A stretch of 64,000 bases of DNA from Aeromonas veronii (GCF_040215105.1 NZ_CP157875.1:3678501-3742500), one strand, 5' to 3'; counted from the stretch's first letter, positions 29,901 to 42,994 are shown. Numbers and translations are program-made. Notes: a model not told the origin generated them from the letters alone.

Positions 29901-32900
29901 TCACGCTCAGGGTGCCGGTCTCGGTCAGGGTCGGCTTGGTTTCGTCTTCGGTCACGCCACCGGTGTCACTGCCAGTAATGACAGCCGCATCGTTGACGCC
30001 AGTGATGGTGATGGTGACGGTGTGTTCGGTGCCATCCAGGCTCTTGACCACAAAGGTCTCGACCTTGGTTTCACCTTCGCCCAGGTACTGCACGTCGCCA
30101 TTCGCCACGTTGTAAGTCCAGGCACCATCGGCATCAATGGTCAGGCTGCCCAGTGCACCCGCGCTCGGGGTGCCATTGCCAGCAATGAACTTGGCTTCAT
30201 CCGCCCCGTCCACGTCAGTCACGCTCAGGGTGCCGGTCTCGGTCAGGGTCGGCTTGGTTTCGTCTTCGGTCACGCCACCGGTGTCACTGCCAGTAATGAC
30301 AGCCGCATCGTTCACGCCAGTGATGGTGATGGTGACGGTGTGTTCGGTGCCATCCAGGCTCTTGACCACAAAGGTCTCGACCTTGGTTTCACCTTCGCCC
30401 AGGTACTGCACCAGGCTGTTGTCGACGTTGTAGGTCCAGGCACCATCGGCATCAATGGTCAGGCTACCCAGTGCGTCCGGGCTGGCCACACCGTTGCCCG
30501 CCACAAACTTGGCCTCGTCCGCCCCGTCCACGTCAGTCACGGTGAGGGTACCGGTCTCGGTCAGGGTCGGCTTGGTTTCGTCTTCGGTGACCGCACCACG
30601 GTCAGTGCCGCCGATCACGGCGCCATCGTTGACGCCAGTGATGGTGATGGTGACGGTGTGCTCGGTGCCATCCAGGCTCTTGACCACAAAGGTCTCGACC
30701 TTGGTCTCGCCCTGGCCCAGGTACTGCACCAGGCTGTTGTCGACGTTGTAGGTCCAGGCACCGCCTTCGGTGATGGAGAGACTGCCCAGTGCGTCCTTGC
30801 TGGCCACACCGTTGCCCGCCACAAACTTGGCCTCGTCCGCCCCGTCCACGTCAGTCACGGTGAGGGTACCGGTCTCGGTCAGGGTCGGCTTGGTTTCGTC
30901 TTCGGTGACCGCACCGCGGTCAGTGCCGCCGATCACGGCGCCATCGTTGACGCCAGTGATGGTGATGGTGACGGTGTGCTCGGTGCCATCCAGGCTCTTG
31001 ACCACAAAGGTCTCGACCTTGGTCTCGCCCTGGCCCAGGTACTGCACCAGGCTGTTGTCGACGTTGTAGGTCCAGGCACCGCCTTCGGTGATGGAGAGAC
31101 TGCCCAGTGCGTCCGGGCTGGCCACACCGTTGCCCGCCACAAACTTGGCCTCGTCCGCCCCGTCCACGTCAGTCACGGTGAGGGTACCGGTCTCGGTCAG
31201 GGTCGGCTTGGTTTCGTCTTCGGTGACCGCACCGCGGTCAGTGCCGCCGATCACGGCGCCATCGTTGACGCCAGTGATGGTGATGGTGACGGTGTGTTCG
31301 GTGCCATCCAGGCTCTTGACCACAAAGGTCTCGACCTTGGTTTCACCTTCGCCCAGGTACTGCACGTCGCCATTCGCCACGTTGTAAGTCCAGGCACCAT
31401 CGGCATCAATGGTCAGGCTGCCCAGTGCACCCGCGCTCGGGGTGCCATTGCCAACAATGAACTTGGCTTCATCCGCCCCGTCCACGTCAGTCACGGTGAG
31501 GGTACCGGTCTCGGTCAGGGTCGGCTTGGTTTCGTCTTCGGTCACGCCACCGGTGTCACTGCCAGTAATGACAGCCGCATCGTTCACGCCAGTGATGGTG
31601 ATGGTGACGGTGTGTTCGGTGCCATCCAGGCTCTTGACCACAAAGGTCTCGACCTTGGTTTCACCTTCGCCCAGGTACTGCACGTCGCCATTCGCCACGT
31701 TGTAAGTCCAGGCACCATCGGCATCAATGGTCAGGCTGCCCAGTGCACCCGCGCTCGGGGTGCCATTGCCAACAATGAACTTGGCTTCATCCGCCCCGTC
31801 CACGTCAGTCACGGTGAGGGTACCGGTCTCGGTCAGGGTCGGCTTGGTTTCGTCTTCGGTCACGCCACCGGTGTCACTGCCAGTAATGACAGCCGCATCG
31901 TTCACGCCAGTGATGGTGATGGTGACGGTGTGCTCGGTGCCATCCAGGCTCTTGACCACAAAGGTCTCGACCTTGGTTTCACCTTCGCCCAGGTACTGCA
32001 CGTCGCCATTCGCCACGTTGTAAGTCCAGGCACCATCGGCATCAATGGTCAGGCTGCCCAGTGCACCCGCGCTCGGGGTGCCATTGCCAGCAATGAACTT
32101 GGCTTCATCCGCCCCGTCCACGTCAGTCACGCTCAGGGTGCCGGTCTCGGTCAGGGTCGGCTTGGTTTCGTCTTCGGTCACGCCACCGGTGTCACTGCCA
32201 GTAATGACAGCCGCATCGTTGACGCCAGTGATGGTGATGGTGACGGTGTGTTCGGTGCCATCCAGGCTCTTGACCACAAAGGTCTCGACCTTGGTTTCAC
32301 CTTCGCCCAGGTACTGCACCAGGCTGTTGTCGACGTTGTAGGTCCAGGCACCATCGGCATCAATGGTCAGGCTACCCAGTGCGTCCGGGCTGGCCACACC
32401 GTTGCCCGCCACAAACTTGGCTTCGTCCGCCCCGTCCACGTCAGTCACGGTCAGGGTACCGGTCTCGGTCAGGGTCGGGTTGGTTTCGTCTTCGGTCACG
32501 CCACCGGTGTCGCTGCCAGTAATGACAGCCGCATCGTTCACGCCAGTGATGGTGATGGTGACGGTGTGCTCGGTGCCATCCAGGCTCTTGACCACAAAGG
32601 TCTCGACCTTGGTCTCGCCCTGGCCCAGGTACTGCACCAGGCTGTTGTCGACGTTGTAGGTCCAGGCACCGCCTTCGGTGATGGAGAGACTGCCCAGTGC
32701 GTCCTTGCTGGCCACACCGTTGCCCGCCACAAACTTGGCCTCGTCCGCCCCGTCCACGTCAGTCACGGTGAGGGTACCGGTCTCGGTCAGGGTCGGCTTG
32801 GTTTCGTCTTCGGTGACCGCACCGCGGTCAGTGCCGCCGATCACGGCGCCATCGTTGACGCCAGTGATGGTGATGGTGACGGTGTGCTCGGTGCCATCCA

Positions 32901-35900
32901 GGCTCTTGACCACAAAGGTCTCGACCTTGGTTTCACCTTCGCCCAGGTACTGCACGTCGCCATTCGCCACGTTGTAAGTCCAGGCACCATCGGCATCAAT
33001 GGTCAGGCTGCCCAGTGCACCCGCGCTCGGGGTGCCATTGCCAGCAATGAACTTGGCTTCATCCGCCCCGTCCACGTCAGTCACGCTCAGGGTGCCGGTC
33101 TCGGTCAGGGTCGGCTTGGTTTCGTCTTCGGTCACGCCACCGGTGTCACTGCCAGTAATGACAGCCGCATCGTTGACGCCAGTGATGGTGATGGTGACGG
33201 TGTGTTCGGTGCCATCCAGGCTCTTGACCACAAAGGTCTCGACCTTGGTTTCACCTTCGCCCAGGTACTGCACCAGGCTGTTGTCGACGTTGTAGGTCCA
33301 GGCACCATCGGCATCAATGGTCAGGCTACCCAGTGCGTCCGGGCTGGCCACACCGTTGCCCGCCACAAACTTGGCTTCGTCCGCCCCGTCCACGTCAGTC
33401 ACGGTCAGGGTACCGGTCTCGGTCAGGGTCGGGTTGGTTTCGTCTTCGGTCACGCCACCGGTGTCGCTGCCAGTAATGACAGCCGCATCGTTCACGCCAG
33501 TGATGGTGATGGTGACGGTGTGCTCGGTGCCATCCAGGCTCTTGACCACAAAGGTCTCGACCTTGGTCTCGCCCTGGCCCAGGTACTGCACCAGGCTGTT
33601 GTCGACGTTGTAGGTCCAGGCACCGCCTTCGGTGATGGAGAGACTGCCCAGTGCGTCCTTGCTGGCCACACCGTTGCCCGCCACAAACTTGGCCTCGTCC
33701 GCCCCGTCCACGTCAGTCACGGTGAGGGTACCGGTCTCGGTCAGGGTCGGCTTGGTTTCGTCTTCGGTGACCGCACCACGGTCAGTGCCGCCGATCACGG
33801 CGCCATCGTTGACGCCAGTGATGGTGATGGTGACGGTGTGCTCGGTGCCATCCAGGCTCTTGACCACAAAGGTCTCGACCTTGGTCTCGCCCTGGCCCAG
33901 GTACTGCACCAGGCTGTTGTCGACGTTGTAGGTCCAGGCACCGCCTTCGGTGATGGAGAGACTGCCCAGTGCGTCCTTGCTGGCCACACCGTTGCCCGCC
34001 ACAAACTTGGCCTCGTCCGCCCCGTCCACGTCAGTCACGGTGAGGGTACCGGTCTCGGTCAGGGTCGGCTTGGTTTCGTCTTCGGTGACCGCACCGCGGT
34101 CAGTGCCGCCGATCACGGCGCCATCGTTGACGCCAGTGATGGTGATGGTGACGGTGTGCTCGGTGCCATCCAGGCTCTTGACCACAAAGGTCTCGACCTT
34201 GGTCTCGCCCTGGCCCAGGTACTGCACCAGGCTGTTGTCGACGTTGTAGGTCCAGGCACCGCCTTCGGTGATGGAGAGACTGCCCAGTGCGTCCGGGCTG
34301 GCCACACCGTTGCCCGCCACAAACTTGGCCTCGTCCGCCCCGTCCACGTCAGTCACGGTGAGGGTACCGGTCTCGGTCAGGGTCGGGTTGGTTTCGTCTT
34401 CGGTCACGCCACCGGTGTCGCTGCCAGTAATGACAGCCGCATCGTTCACGCCAGTGATGGTGATGGTGACGGTGTGCTCGGTGCCATCCAGGCTCTTGAC
34501 CACAAAGGTCTCGACCTTGGTCTCGCCCTGGCCCAGGTACTGCACCAGGCTGTTGTCGACGTTGTAGGTCCAGGCACCATCGGCATCAATGGTCAGGCTA
34601 CCCAGTGCGTCCGGGCTGGCCACACCGTTGCCCGCCACAAACTTGGCCTCGTCCGCCCCGTCCACGTCAGTCACGGTGAGGGTACCGGTCTCGGTCAGGG
34701 TCGGCTTGGTTTCGTCTTCGGTGACCGCACCGCGGTCAGTGCCGCCGATCACGGCGCCATCGTTGACGCCAGTGATGGTGATGGTGACGGTGTGCTCGGT
34801 GCCATCCAGGCTCTTGACCACAAAGGTCTCGACCTTGGTCTCGCCCTGGCCCAGGTACTGCACCAGGCTGTTGTCGACGTTGTAGGTCCAGGCACCGCCT
34901 TCGGTGATGGAGAGGCTACCCAGTGCGTCCGGGCTGGCCACACCGTTGCCCGCCACAAACTTGGCCTCGTCCGCCCCGTCCACGTCAGTCACGGTGAGGG
35001 TACCGGTCTCGGTCAGGGTCGGCTTGGTTTCGTCTTCGGTGACCGCACCACGGTCAGTGCCGCCGATCACGGCGCCATCGTTGACGCCAGTGATGGTGAT
35101 GGTGACGGTGTGCTCGGTGCCATCCAGGCTCTTGACCACAAAGGTCTCGACCTTGGTCTCGCCCTGGCCCAGGTACTGCACCAGGCTGTTGTCGACGTTG
35201 TAGGTCCAGGCACCGCCTTCGGTGATGGAGAGACTGCCCAGTGCGTCCGGGCTGGCCACACCGTTGCCCGCCACAAACTTGGCCTCGTCCGCCCCGTCCA
35301 CGTCAGTCACGGTGAGGGTACCGGTCTCGGTCAGGGTCGGCTTGGTTTCGTCTTCGGTCACGCCACCGGTGTCACTGCCAGTAATGACAGCCGCATCGTT
35401 GACGCCAGTGATGGTGATGGTGACGGTGTGTTCGGTGCCATCCAGGCTCTTGACCACAAAGGTCTCGACCTTGGTCTCGCCCTGGCCCAGGTACTGCACC
35501 AGGCTGTTGTCGACGTTGTAGGTCCAGGCACCGCCTTCGGTGATGGAGAGACTGCCCAGTGCGTCCGGGCTGGCCACACCGTTGCCCGCCACAAACTTGG
35601 CCTCGTCCGCCCCGTCCACGTCAGTCACGGTGAGGGTACCGGTCTCGGTCAGGGTCGGGTTGGTTTCGTCTTCGGTCACGCCACCGGTGTCGCTGCCAGT
35701 AATGACAGCCGCATCGTTCACGCCAGTGATGGTGATGGTGACGGTGTGCTCGGTGCCATCCAGGCTCTTGACCACAAAGGTCTCGACCTTGGTCTCGCCC
35801 TGGCCCAGGTACTGCACCAGGCTGTTGTCGACGTTGTAGGTCCAGGCACCGCCTTCGGTGATGGAGAGACTGCCCAGTGCGTCCTTGCTGGCCACACCGT

Positions 35901-38900
35901 TGCCCGCCACAAACTTGGCCTCGTCCGCCCCGTCCACGTCAGTCACGGTGAGGGTACCGGTCTCGGTCAGGGTCGGCTTGGTTTCGTCTTCGGTGACCGC
36001 ACCGCGGTCAGTGCCGCCGATCACGGCGCCATCGTTGACGCCAGTGATGGTGATGGTGACGGTGTGCTCGGTGCCATCCAGGCTCTTGACCACAAAGGTC
36101 TCGACCTTGGTCTCGCCCTGGCCCAGGTACTGCACGTCGCCATTCGCCACGTTGTAAGTCCAGGCACCATCGGCATCAATGGTCAGGCTGCCCAGTGCAC
36201 CCGCGCTCGGGGTGCCATTGCCAACAATGAACTTGGCTTCATCCGCCCCGTCCACGTCAGTCACGGTGAGGGTACCGGTCTCGGTCAGGGTCGGCTTGGT
36301 TTCGTCTTCGGTCACGCCACCGGTGTCACTGCCAGTAATGACAGCCGCATCGTTGACGCCAGTGATGGTGATGGTGACGGTGTGTTCGGTGCCATCCAGG
36401 CTCTTGACCACAAAGGTCTCGACCTTGGTTTCACCTTCGCCCAGGTACTGCACCAGGCTGTTGTCGACGTTGTAGGTCCAGGCACCATCGGCATCAATGG
36501 TCAGGCTACCCAGTGCGTCCGGGCTGGCCACACCGTTGCCCGCCACAAACTTGGCCTCGTCCGCCCCGTCCACGTCAGTCACGGTGAGGGTACCGGTCTC
36601 GGTCAGGGTCGGCTTGGTTTCGTCTTCGGTCACGCCACCGGTGTCACTGCCAGTAATGACAGCCGCATCGTTGACGCCAGTGATGGTGATGGTGACGGTG
36701 TGTTCGGTGCCATCCAGGCTCTTGACCACAAAGGTCTCGACCTTGGTTTCACCTTCGCCCAGGTACTGCACGTCGCCATTCGCCACGTTGTAAGTCCAGG
36801 CACCATCGGCATCAATGGTCAGGCTGCCCAGTGCACCCGCGCTCGGGGTGCCATTGCCAACAATGAACTTGGCTTCGTCCGCCCCGTCCACGTCGCTCAC
36901 GCTCAGGGTGCCGGTCTCGGTCAGGGTCGGGTTGCTCTCGTCTTCGGTCACGCCACCGGTGTCACTGCCAGTAATGACAGCCGCATCGTTGACGCCAGTG
37001 ATGGTGATGGTGACGGTGTGTTCGGTGCCATCCAGGCTCTTGACCACAAAGGTCTCGACCTTGGTTTCACCTTCGCCCAGGTACTGCACCAGGCTGTTGT
37101 CGACGTTGTAGGTCCAGGCACCATCGGCATCAATGGTCAGGCTACCCAGTGCGTCCGGGCTGGCCACACCGTTGCCCGCCACAAACTTGGCCTCGTCCGC
37201 CCCGTCCACGTCAGTCACGGTGAGGGTACCGGTCTCGGTCAGGGTCGGCTTGGTTTCGTCTTCGGTGACCGCACCGCGGTCAGTGCCGCCGATCACGGCG
37301 CCATCGTTGACGCCAGTGATGGTGATGGTGACGGTGTGCTCGGTGCCATCCAGGCTCTTGACCACAAAGGTCTCGACCTTGGTCTCGCCCTGGCCCAGGT
37401 ACTGCACCAGGCTGTTGTCGACGTTGTAGGTCCAGGCACCGCCTTCGGTGATGGAGAGACTGCCCAGTGCGTCCTTGCTGGCCACACCGTTGCCCGCCAC
37501 AAACTTGGCCTCGTCCGCCCCGTCCACGTCAGTCACGGTGAGGGTACCGGTCTCGGTCAGGGTCGGCTTGGTTTCGTCTTCGGTGACCGCACCGCGGTCA
37601 GTGCCGCCGATCACGGCGCCATCGTTGACGCCAGTGATGGTGATGGTGACGGTGTGCTCGGTGCCATCCAGGCTCTTGACCACAAAGGTCTCGACCTTGG
37701 TCTCGCCCTGGCCCAGGTACTGCACCAGGCTGTTGTCGACGTTGTAGGTCCAGGCACCGCCTTCGGTGATGGAGAGGCTACCCAGTGCGTCCGGGCTGGC
37801 CACACCGTTGCCCGCCACAAACTTGGCCTCGTCCGCCCCGTCCACGTCAGTCACGGTGAGGGTACCGGTCTCGGTCAGGGTCGGCTTGGTTTCGTCTTCG
37901 GTCACGCCACCGGTGTCGCTGCCAGTAATGACAGCCGCATCGTTGACGCCAGTGATGGTGATGGTGACGGTGTGCTCGGTGCCATCCAGGCTCTTGACCA
38001 CAAAGGTCTCGACCTTGGTCTCGCCCTGGCCCAGGTACTGCACCAGGCTGTTGTCGACGTTGTAGGTCCAGGCACCGCCTTCGGTGATGGAGAGGCTGCC
38101 CAGTGCGTCCGGGCTGGCCACACCGTTGCCCGCCACAAACTTGGCCTCGTCCGCCCCGTCCACGTCAGTCACGGTGAGGGTACCGGTCTCGGTCAGGGTC
38201 GGCTTGGTTTCGTCTTCGGTGACCGCACCACGGTCAGTGCCGCCGATCACGGCGCCATCGTTGACGCCAGTGATGGTGATGGTGACGGTGTGCTCGGTGC
38301 CATCCAGGCTCTTGACCACAAAGGTCTCGACCTTGGTCTCGCCCTGGCCCAGGTACTGCACCAGGCTGTTGTCGACGTTGTAGGTCCAGGCACCGCCTTC
38401 GGTGATGGAGAGACTGCCCAGTGCGTCCGGGCTGGCCACACCGTTGCCCGCCACAAACTTGGCCTCGTCCGCCCCGTCCACGTCAGTCACGGTGAGGGTA
38501 CCGGTCTCGGTCAGGGTCGGCTTGGTTTCGTCTTCGGTCACGCCACCGGTGTCGCTGCCAGTAATGACAGCCGCATCGTTCACGCCAGTGATGGTGATGG
38601 TGACGGTGTGCTCGGTGCCATCCAGGCTCTTGACCACAAAGGTCTCGACCTTGGTCTCGCCCTGGCCCAGGTACTGCACCAGGCTGTTGTCGACGTTGTA
38701 GGTCCAGGCACCGCCTTCGGTGATGGAGAGACTGCCCAGTGCGTCCGGGCTGGCCACACCGTTGCCCGCCACAAACTTGGCCTCGTCCGCCCCGTCCACG
38801 TCAGTCACGGTGAGGGTACCGGTCTCGGTCAGGGTCGGCTTGGTTTCGTCTTCGGTGACCGCACCACGGTCAGTGCCGCCGATCACGGCGCCATCGTTGA

Positions 38901-40362
38901 CGCCAGTGATGGTGATGGTGACGGTGTGCTCGGTGCCATCCAGGCTCTTGACCACAAAGGTCTCGACCTTGGTCTCGCCCTGGCCCAGGTACTGCACCAG
39001 GCTGTTGTCGACGTTGTAGGTCCAGGCACCGCCTTCGGTGATGGAGAGACTGCCCAGTGCGTCCGGGCTGGCCACACCGTTGCCCGCCACAAACTTGGCC
39101 TCGTCCGCCCCGTCCACGTCAGTCACGGTGAGGGTACCGGTCTCGGTCAGGGTCGGGTTGGTTTCGTCTTCGGTCACGCCACCGGTGTCGCTGCCAGTAA
39201 TGACAGCCGCATCGTTCACGCCAGTGATGGTGATGGTGACGGTGTGCTCGGTGCCATCCAGGCTCTTGACCACAAAGGTCTCGACCTTGGTCTCGCCCTG
39301 GCCCAGGTACTGCACCAGGCTGTTGTCGACGTTGTAGGTCCAGGCACCATCGGCATCAATGGTCAGGCTACCCAGTGCGTCCGGGCTGGCCACACCGTTG
39401 CCCGCCACAAACTTGGCCTCGTCCGCCCCGTCCACGTCAGTCACGGTGAGGGTACCGGTCTCGGTCAGGGTCGGCTTGGTTTCGTCTTCGGTGACCGCAC
39501 CGCGGTCAGTGCCGCCGATCACGGCGCCATCGTTGACGCCAGTGATGGTGATGGTGACGGTGTGTTCGGTGTCATCCAGGCTCTTGACCACAAAGGTCTC
39601 GACCTTGGTTTCACCGTCGCCCAGGTACTGCACGTCGCCATTCGCCACGTTGTAAGTCCAGGCACCATCGGCATCAATGGTCAGGCTGCCCAGTGCACCC
39701 GCGCTCGGGGTGCCGTTGCCCGCAACAAACACTGATTGACCCGCATCCGCATCGCTCACGGTAAGTACACCGCTGTCAGTCAGGATCGGGTTAGTCGCAT
39801 CCTCGGTCACCCCACCGGCATCATCGCCGGCGATGAGAGCCGTATCGACATCGCCAATATCGTCCTCGCCATCCCGCGCTTCGGCAACAATACCCGGCGC
39901 GTCTGGATTGGCCGTGTCGAAACCGGCGGCGGCTATGGTGGCATCACCGGTTCTATCGATGGAGACGAAACCACCGTTGCCACTGGCGCCCGCAACGCCA
40001 CCTGCATTGCCGGCGGCAGGAGCTCCGCCCGCGGCAGAAGCTTCAAAGGCCTTGGTGGGGTCAACCCCTTCGAGGATGGCTTGCTGCAAGGCGGCGATGT
40101 CATCCGGTGTCTGCGCTGCATTATTCTGTGCCAACAGGATATCTTCCGCGGCAGGAATGGGCTCCTTGGTCGGGCTCAGGGTAAAGGTCGTCTCCCCCCC
40201 CTGGAAGCTGGCACCGTCCGGAGCAAGCACAACAGCATCCTTGGGCAAGACATCGCCTTCGGCCAGCGGGATTTGGCTTCCATCTGCTGCAACCAGATAG
40301 ACTTTGCCTTTCAACTGGGTAATGACGACATCCTGTTCCAAAACGATATTGTGGCTGCTCAT
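23908..40362 (-). CDS. giant type I secreted LapA-like RTX adhesin with VCBS repeats
   Basis: One frame of about 5,484 residues. The ATG at 40362 follows AGGAG by 7 bp. Order of parts: N-terminal retention module (1-60, [17 protein letters not shown] and SFQGGETTF); probable LapG site SAAG at 109-112, with PAAG at 116-118 nearby; 35 VCBS repeats (about 178-3887); a Calx-beta-like stretch (about 4370-4470); a first RTX block (about 4650-4720); a von Willebrand A domain (about 4930-5120) with MIDAS residues DSSGS; a second RTX block with GGxGxD nonapeptides (about 5214-5377); and a type I C-terminal signal region. Such proteins are exported by a LapBCE-type system and held at the surface for biofilm formation until LapG cuts them. 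None of LapB/C/E, LapD or LapG is in the window. Confidence 0.95.
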   Translation of the reverse strand: MSSHNIVLEQDVVITQLKGKVYLVAADGSQIPLAEGDVLPKDAVVLAPDGASFQGGETTFTLSPTKEPIPAAEDILLAQNNAAQTPDDIAALQQAILEGVDPTKAFEASAAGGAPAAGNAGGVAGASGNGGFVSIDRTGDATIAAAGFDTANPDAPGIVAEARDGEDDIGDVDTALIAGDDAGGVTEDATNPILTDSGVLTVSDADAGQSVFVAGNGTPSAGALGSLTIDADGAWTYNVANGDVQYLGDGETKVETFVVKSLDDTEHTVTITITGVNDGAVIGGTDRGAVTEDETKPTLTETGTLTVTDVDGADEAKFVAGNGVASPDALGSLTIDADGAWTYNVDNSLVQYLGQGETKVETFVVKSLDGTEHTVTITITGVNDAAVITGSDTGGVTEDETNPTLTETGTLTVTDVDGADEAKFVAGNGVASPDALGSLSITEGGAWTYNVDNSLVQYLGQGETKVETFVVKSLDGTEHTVTITITGVNDGAVIGGTDRGAVTEDETKPTLTETGTLTVTDVDGADEAKFVAGNGVASPDALGSLSITEGGAWTYNVDNSLVQYLGQGETKVETFVVKSLDGTEHTVTITITGVNDAAVITGSDTGGVTEDETKPTLTETGTLTVTDVDGADEAKFVAGNGVASPDALGSLSITEGGAWTYNVDNSLVQYLGQGETKVETFVVKSLDGTEHTVTITITGVNDGAVIGGTDRGAVTEDETKPTLTETGTLTVTDVDGADEAKFVAGNGVASPDALGSLSITEGGAWTYNVDNSLVQYLGQGETKVETFVVKSLDGTEHTVTITITGVNDAAVITGSDTGGVTEDETKPTLTETGTLTVTDVDGADEAKFVAGNGVASPDALGSLSITEGGAWTYNVDNSLVQYLGQGETKVETFVVKSLDGTEHTVTITITGVNDGAVIGGTDRGAVTEDETKPTLTETGTLTVTDVDGADEAKFVAGNGVASKDALGSLSITEGGAWTYNVDNSLVQYLGQGETKVETFVVKSLDGTEHTVTITITGVNDGAVIGGTDRGAVTEDETKPTLTETGTLTVTDVDGADEAKFVAGNGVASPDALGSLTIDADGAWTYNVDNSLVQYLGEGETKVETFVVKSLDGTEHTVTITITGVNDAAVITGSDTGGVTEDESNPTLTETGTLSVSDVDGADEAKFIVGNGTPSAGALGSLTIDADGAWTYNVANGDVQYLGEGETKVETFVVKSLDGTEHTVTITITGVNDAAVITGSDTGGVTEDETKPTLTETGTLTVTDVDGADEAKFVAGNGVASPDALGSLTIDADGAWTYNVDNSLVQYLGEGETKVETFVVKSLDGTEHTVTITITGVNDAAVITGSDTGGVTEDETKPTLTETGTLTVTDVDGADEAKFIVGNGTPSAGALGSLTIDADGAWTYNVANGDVQYLGQGETKVETFVVKSLDGTEHTVTITITGVNDGAVIGGTDRGAVTEDETKPTLTETGTLTVTDVDGADEAKFVAGNGVASKDALGSLSITEGGAWTYNVDNSLVQYLGQGETKVETFVVKSLDGTEHTVTITITGVNDAAVITGSDTGGVTEDETNPTLTETGTLTVTDVDGADEAKFVAGNGVASPDALGSLSITEGGAWTYNVDNSLVQYLGQGETKVETFVVKSLDGTEHTVTITITGVNDAAVITGSDTGGVTEDETKPTLTETGTLTVTDVDGADEAKFVAGNGVASPDALGSLSITEGGAWTYNVDNSLVQYLGQGETKVETFVVKSLDGTEHTVTITITGVNDGAVIGGTDRGAVTEDETKPTLTETGTLTVTDVDGADEAKFVAGNGVASPDALGSLSITEGGAWTYNVDNSLVQYLGQGETKVETFVVKSLDGTEHTVTITITGVNDGAVIGGTDRGAVTEDETKPTLTETGTLTVTDVDGADEAKFVAGNGVASPDALGSLTIDADGAWTYNVDNSLVQYLGQGETKVETFVVKSLDGTEHTVTITITGVNDAAVITGSDTGGVTEDETNPTLTETGTLTVTDVDGADEAKFVAGNGVASPDALGSLSITEGGAWTYNVDNSLVQYLGQGETKVETFVVKSLDGTEHTVTITITGVNDGAVIGGTDRGAVTEDETKPTLTETGTLTVTDVDGADEAKFVAGNGVASKDALGSLSITEGGAWTYNVDNSLVQYLGQGETKVETFVVKSLDGTEHTVTITITGVNDGAVIGGTDRGAVTEDETKPTLTETGTLTVTDVDGADEAKFVAGNGVASKDALGSLSITEGGAWTYNVDNSLVQYLGQGETKVETFVVKSLDGTEHTVTITITGVNDAAVITGSDTGGVTEDETNPTLTETGTLTVTDVDGADEAKFVAGNGVASPDALGSLTIDADGAWTYNVDNSLVQYLGEGETKVETFVVKSLDGTEHTVTITITGVNDAAVITGSDTGGVTEDETKPTLTETGTLSVTDVDGADEAKFIAGNGTPSAGALGSLTIDADGAWTYNVANGDVQYLGEGETKVETFVVKSLDGTEHTVTITITGVNDGAVIGGTDRGAVTEDETKPTLTETGTLTVTDVDGADEAKFVAGNGVASKDALGSLSITEGGAWTYNVDNSLVQYLGQGETKVETFVVKSLDGTEHTVTITITGVNDAAVITGSDTGGVTEDETNPTLTETGTLTVTDVDGADEAKFVAGNGVASPDALGSLTIDADGAWTYNVDNSLVQYLGEGETKVETFVVKSLDGTEHTVTITITGVNDAAVITGSDTGGVTEDETKPTLTETGTLSVTDVDGADEAKFIAGNGTPSAGALGSLTIDADGAWTYNVANGDVQYLGEGETKVETFVVKSLDGTEHTVTITITGVNDAAVITGSDTGGVTEDETKPTLTETGTLTVTDVDGADEAKFIVGNGTPSAGALGSLTIDADGAWTYNVANGDVQYLGEGETKVETFVVKSLDGTEHTVTITITGVNDAAVITGSDTGGVTEDETKPTLTETGTLTVTDVDGADEAKFIVGNGTPSAGALGSLTIDADGAWTYNVANGDVQYLGEGETKVETFVVKSLDGTEHTVTITITGVNDGAVIGGTDRGAVTEDETKPTLTETGTLTVTDVDGADEAKFVAGNGVASPDALGSLSITEGGAWTYNVDNSLVQYLGQGETKVETFVVKSLDGTEHTVTITITGVNDGAVIGGTDRGAVTEDETKPTLTETGTLTVTDVDGADEAKFVAGNGVASKDALGSLSITEGGAWTYNVDNSLVQYLGQGETKVETFVVKSLDGTEHTVTITITGVNDGAVIGGTDRGAVTEDETKPTLTETGTLTVTDVDGADEAKFVAGNGVASPDALGSLTIDADGAWTYNVDNSLVQYLGEGETKVETFVVKSLDGTEHTVTITITGVNDAAVITGSDTGGVTEDETKPTLTETGTLSVTDVDGADEAKFIAGNGTPSAGALGSLTIDADGAWTYNVANGDVQYLGEGETKVETFVVKSLDGTEHTVTITITGVNDAAVITGSDTGGVTEDETKPTLTETGTLSVTDVDGADEAKFIAGNGTPSAGALGSLTIDADGAWTYNVANGDVQYLGEGETKVETFVVKSLDGTEHTVTITITGVNDGAVVAGDDLGTVTEDLNVTGGKLSDSGVLTISDADLGQAKFVAGSGTPSAGALGSLSITEGGAWTYNVDNSKVQYLGLGETRIESFTVKSVDGSTHTVTITITGVNDGAVVAGDDLGTVTEDLNVTGGKLSDSGVLTISDADLGQAKFVAGSGTPSAGALGSLSITEGGTWSYNVDNSKVQYLGLGETRIESFTVKSVDGTTHIVTITITGVNDGAVVAGDDLGAVTEDLNVSGGKLSDSGVLTISDADLGQAKFVAGSGTPSAGALGSLSITEGGTWSYNVDNSKVQYLGQGETKVETFTVKSADGTSHIVSVTITGTNDAPTLSIDKGAVVSEEGLVGGIADTAGSSDTTNSVVASGKITVGDVDSQDVLTVSLNGPTGLTSGGAAVQWSWNAATKVLTGYTGTLGGADYKAIIDVKLTAPTGGSKGDWSYDVTLKAPLDHPVKGSEDVLNFQVGVTVLDGKATTTGNLPISIEDDSPIAGDSAAVSVTKTDIPAALTGVFDLTKYSGNQNSVGMTGFTITALGFKSATDSTLVAANVNGSSAGLGVSSVAAPYHNIANEIDFRHFANGTSASEQLIIKLDAGKVAYGANIQFSQMFGGELESGVVEFYRGGVLIGTQTFSSNVSGGDYAGNFQVQQGGFDTMVIKATNNGNTNTSDNSDFTVKSIEFLGASSAQAIAYGSGSVTPQWGADGKGAMQLVGTTETGLTTATGKAITTTLESANTLVGKTSDGTLVFRLEFTPATGKWEFFQYQNMSKPLGDGDIDFQFKAVDGDGDGSIGSFATKPLFTPIVQSVSSENVTEGSNLSHRVILSDATQEATQYDFAIQGSGANPASSLDWGTAQFSNGVTYNSATGKITVPAGVSGFTVTIPTLDDRLVEANETLSVTIGGQTGTGTITDNDRAPTAAGGYSSGLEDQPQVLKWAQFGASDDQANSDLSVKIGTLPLNGKLEYLNAAGQWVAVKAGDLISYSDIDTGHLRFVPGLNESSTIAANGNGTSTGNKQGDYASFSYQVSDGANLSNSGKLVIDVAAVADKPTVNLTLTGNGIPLYNLSFPSASITTEQFQSGNFNKTAFGITNSLTDSSSGQEQVLGNSGNDYIVSTHGGGDLLYGQGGNDILVGGNAAQGDSLYGGDGNDVLVSGLGNDGLYGGAGTDIAVLTGNRADYAIKKGSGFSTNDRWFDFSVTEKGGGVTKALHDIEYVQFADGIYQINQDTGALTLVQPSVVDYPVELTASLSDRDGSEVFDSLVLTGMPQGTQLYNGAQLLGTAGADGKITLIAGNGLWSASALDVKLTGLTLRVPGASAGQVDLKVEAIAKEVGTDQTSSATDDDSIRLSYFNATEGEPGDQNRTFGSEHNIVVGDLDGSVVLSGQNYNIAFMVDSSGSIGTDAMNTIKNQLAQVFASLKNSAGTEGAGKVNIFLVDFDTLANKSVSVNLKDANALSQLQTILDSMDGSSNNGGGTNYEDVFKTTANWFNSSTVQSNTNAKNLTYFITDGKPTYYLDSEGSNPRVLNYSGSSNDVYLNTVLGGNYVVGKVYTANGYTIIDSNGRVYAAGSAIGYMRADGKGGYTYSTLGGNGQDSTTTTINNSVAGFGLLTGMGVTVEAIGLGANISTNDLKSYDSDGVLKTGVNASDLANAILGTSVNNLPGADRFDGGAGDDILFGDAVHFAGINGEGYAAIKSYVAAQLGRSDVLDADVHRYIQEHASDFDQSSANDKADVLLGGDGNDILFGQGGNDFLYGGAGNDILFGGSGDDNLFGESGNDTLYGGSGNDNLDGGAGNDLLSGGLGNDILRGGLGNDILTGDAGADTFVWQKGDTTPGIVTKDYVTDFSKAEGDKLDLSDLLDSDGSKNESSLKSLLSVFQDSEGVHLQVKENSTAPVTQEIVLTNHTFDTLTGGSGTTANQVIDFMLQNNMLDIDK
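28700..39830 (-). repeat. 35-copy VCBS repeat array, 318-321 bp period
   Basis: The array encodes 35 tandem units inside the adhesin gene, each about 106 residues ending in [11 protein letters not shown]. Three units at the C-terminal end (about 28700-29660) are 321 bp and use the variant DLG...[12 protein letters not shown]; the others are 318 bp. Copies are very similar at nucleotide level and differ by a few exchangeable segments. The N-terminal unit (about 39510-39830) is the most divergent of the 318-bp type. Copy number is inferred from spacing and counted units. Confidence 0.95.
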
Positions 40363-40546
40363 CAGTCTCTCCTGAATATCTATGGGCATACTTTTCCAGC
40401 CTCTACTGTGCCCGTCCCTGAGCCCAGAAACCAGTTAGAAAATTCGAACGAACAGACTAATTCGGGACTGGATTGAACGACGGATCAGAACTGTGGGATA
40501 GCGTGATAATGCCAATTAAATCAATAGCATTTCATATAACAAACAA
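40363..40546 (-). promoter_or_regulatory. adhesin promoter region
   Basis: About 180 bases upstream of the adhesin start. AATTCG occurs twice in direct order (40441-40446 and 40459-40464), within a wider CCAGT...ACTGG pairing. The adhesin promoter must lie here, but I could not place -35 and -10 boxes. Confidence 0.4.
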
Positions 40547-40575
40547 AGGCAGGAACCAGATACTGGCTCCTGCCT
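40547..40575 (-). terminator. terminator of yidE
   Basis: A 13-base stem AGGCAGGAACCAG/CTGGCTCCTGCCT (one mismatch) with an ATA loop, read on the minus strand into TTGTTTG. It separates yidE from the adhesin gene. Confidence 0.75.
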
Positions 40576-40582
40576 AGGGCTC

Positions 40583-42244
40583 TCAAGCTCCGGCCCAGAG
40601 CAGGATGGCCAGCAGTTGAGGCGAGATAATCCGAAGGAACATCACCAAGGGGTAAACCGTTGCGTACGAGAGTGCGCTGGCTCCGCTGGTAGGGTGCATG
40701 GCATTGGCAAACGCCAGAGCGGGCGGATCCGTCATGGAGCCCGCCAGCAACCCGCAGAGCGTGAGGTAGTTGAGCTTGCCGTAGTGACGAGCCAGCAGCC
40801 CGACCACCACCAAGGGGATCAGAGTGATCGCCACCCCGTACATCACCCAGGCAGGGCCGTCGCCGTTGATCAGGGTATCGATGAAGCCAGCCCCTGACTT
40901 GAATCCCACCACCGCCAGGAACAACACGATACCGAGCTCACGCAACGCCAGGTTTGCACTCGGCGGCATGAACCAGTAGAGCTTGCCGATACTGCCGATA
41001 CGCGAGAGGACAAGAGCAACCACCAGCGGTCCACCCGCCAGCCCCAGTTTGAGGGCCGCAGGGAAACCAGGCAGATAGAAAGGAATAGAGCCGAGCAAGA
41101 CCCCCAGCCCGACACCGATGAAGACCGGCAGCATTTGTACTTGCTGCAGCTTCTGCTGCACGTTGCCCACTACACTGGTCACCGCCTCGATGGCATCTAG
41201 GCGTCCCACCAGGTTGAGAATGTCGCCAAACTGCAGACTGGTCTGACTAGTCGGCACCAGTTCAATCCCCGCCCGGTTGAGACGGGAGATGACCACATCG
41301 TATTTTTGCTTGATGTCGAGATCGCGGATCCGTTTGCCGAGCACCTGCTCGTTGGTGACCACCACCCGCTCGACCCGCAGATCCGTGCCTCGGGTTGAGA
41401 GCGAAGTATCCACCTCCTCCCCCAGCACCAGCAGCACCTTGTGCAGGGCGTGCTGCTCGCCGACCAGATGCAACAGATCGCCGAGTTCGATGCGGGACTC
41501 CGGCCTCGGTACCATCAGCACCTCACCACGCTTGAGGCGGGAGCAGATGACGTCCGCTTCATCCAGACTCGGGATTTCCCGCAGCATCAGACCGTGCATA
41601 TTCGGGTTGCGCACCGCGATGTTGATGGTCTGCAGGCTCTCCTTGCCCTTGTTGGCCTGCTGCTCGAACGCCGCCGCCTCTTCATCGATCTTGATGTGGA
41701 AGAACACCCGGATGAACCACATGGTGAGCAGGATCCCGCAGATCCCGAATGGGTAAGCCACGGCATACCCCATCCCCATGGTACTCATCATGTCGGGAGC
41801 GGCCCCCAGCTCTCCCAGGATCTGCTGACCCGCCCCGAGGGAAGGGGTATTGGTCACCGCACCGGAGAAGATCCCGAGGATGGCAGGCAGCGGCACGTCA
41901 AACAGCTGATGCAGCCCGACAGCCACCAGAGCGCCGAGCAGCACCAGCAGGGCAGCAAAGCCATTGAGCTTGAGCCCGGAGCTGCGCAGGGAAGAGAAGA
42001 AGCCGGGGCCGACCTGGATGCCGATGGTATAGACAAACAGGATGAGGCCAAATTCCTGAATGAAATGAAGTGTTTGTTCGTTCAATTGCAAACCGGAGAG
42101 GCCGGCGAAGTGGCCCACTATGATGCCGCCAAACAGCACCCCCCCGATCCCCAAACCAACGCCATAGACTCGCCAGTTTCCCAGCCAGAGCCCCAGCACT
42201 GCCACCAGCGACAATATGCTGATGGAAAGCGCGATCTCACTCAT
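40583..42244 (-). CDS. yidE: YidE family transporter (AspT/YidE type, TrkA-C domains)
   Basis: A 553-residue membrane protein, the exact length of E. coli YidE. Two blocks of hydrophobic helices (about 1-185 and 370-553) flank two cytoplasmic RCK/TrkA-C domains (about 200-290 and 300-365). Shared blocks include [49 protein letters not shown] and [11 protein letters not shown]. The transported substrate of YidE is not known; AspT relatives exchange aspartate and alanine. I chose the ATG at 42244. It is a single gene with its own terminator. Confidence 0.93.
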   Translation of the reverse strand: MSEIALSISILSLVAVLGLWLGNWRVYGVGLGIGGVLFGGIIVGHFAGLSGLQLNEQTLHFIQEFGLILFVYTIGIQVGPGFFSSLRSSGLKLNGFAALLVLLGALVAVGLHQLFDVPLPAILGIFSGAVTNTPSLGAGQQILGELGAAPDMMSTMGMGYAVAYPFGICGILLTMWFIRVFFHIKIDEEAAAFEQQANKGKESLQTINIAVRNPNMHGLMLREIPSLDEADVICSRLKRGEVLMVPRPESRIELGDLLHLVGEQHALHKVLLVLGEEVDTSLSTRGTDLRVERVVVTNEQVLGKRIRDLDIKQKYDVVISRLNRAGIELVPTSQTSLQFGDILNLVGRLDAIEAVTSVVGNVQQKLQQVQMLPVFIGVGLGVLLGSIPFYLPGFPAALKLGLAGGPLVVALVLSRIGSIGKLYWFMPPSANLALRELGIVLFLAVVGFKSGAGFIDTLINGDGPAWVMYGVAITLIPLVVVGLLARHYGKLNYLTLCGLLAGSMTDPPALAFANAMHPTSGASALSYATVYPLVMFLRIISPQLLAILLWAGA

Positions 42245-42358
42245 TGCATGCATCCTTTCCAAACCAGACTGTCGTTAGCTTGTCAGCAAATGCAGGAGGC
42301 AACTGTGGGATGCCGCACGAATTCAGGCTTTCATTGGCACCAAAATACCAATTAAGGG

Positions 42359-42994
42359 TTAGCCGACGTAACCGTAAATGGCCGCAAAGTGGCAGGCGCT
42401 GCCTCCCAGCACGAACAAGTGCCAAATGGCATGGTTATAAGGGATACGTTTGGATGCGTAGAAGATCACCCCCAGACTGTAGATGAGACCCCCTATCCCG
42501 AGCAGCAGCAGTCCCTCCCCCGCCAGATGAAGGTAGAGTTGATACACCACCACCAGCGATAGCCAACCCAGCAACAGGTAGGTAAACAGAGACAATCGCT
42601 TGAATCTGTTGATAAAGACCAGCTTGAATGCGACCCCTGCCAGGGCCAGCACCCAGATCACCACCATCAATCCCTGAGCTAAAGGCGTGTCCAGGGCGAC
42701 CAGCAAGAAGGGGGTATAGGTCCCCGCGATCAGCAGATAGATGGCGCAGTGATCAAACAGCTTGCACCAGCGCCGTGCCGTTGCCGACGTCACGCTGTGA
42801 TAGAGGGTCGAAGCGAGATAGAGCAGCACCAGGCTGATGCCATAGAGGCCGTAGCTCAGCAATACCTGGGGGCCCTCATCCCAGCCTTTATGCAGCAGCA
42901 GGGCCAGCCCCAGGATCCCGAGCAGCAACCCCAGCCCATGGCTGAGGCGATTGGCCCACTCTTCCCGCGGGGAATAACCGGTCACATTACTCAT
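42359..42994 (-). CDS. hemolysin III / PAQR family membrane protein (TrhA-like)
   Basis: A 211-residue membrane protein with seven hydrophobic segments. The family motifs are visible: an N-terminal E-x-x-N-R-x-S-H-G block, SxxYH in [28 protein letters not shown], and a C-terminal [16 protein letters not shown]. These hold the conserved Ser, His and Asp that make the PAQR metal site. E. coli TrhA modulates membrane fluidity; haemolytic activity has been claimed for some members. The ATG at 42994 is preceded by AGGAGG at 5 bp; a GTG three bases earlier is unlikely. Confidence 0.92.
   Translation of the reverse strand: MSNVTGYSPREEWANRLSHGLGLLLGILGLALLLHKGWDEGPQVLLSYGLYGISLVLLYLASTLYHSVTSATARRWCKLFDHCAIYLLIAGTYTPFLLVALDTPLAQGLMVVIWVLALAGVAFKLVFINRFKRLSLFTYLLLGWLSLVVVYQLYLHLAGEGLLLLGIGGLIYSLGVIFYASKRIPYNHAIWHLFVLGGSACHFAAIYGYVG

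Noticed and set aside
28853..39655. A series of about 34 plus-strand frames of 98-100 residues at 318-bp spacing
   Set aside because: They repeat with the VCBS period and lie on the non-coding strand; they are shadows of the adhesin repeats.
27244..39735. A plus-strand open frame of 4,163 residues opposite the adhesin gene
   Set aside because: It is the antisense shadow of the repeat array: once one 318-bp unit is stop-free in that frame, all copies are. It has His/Gly/Val-rich low-information composition and no ribosome site or domain.
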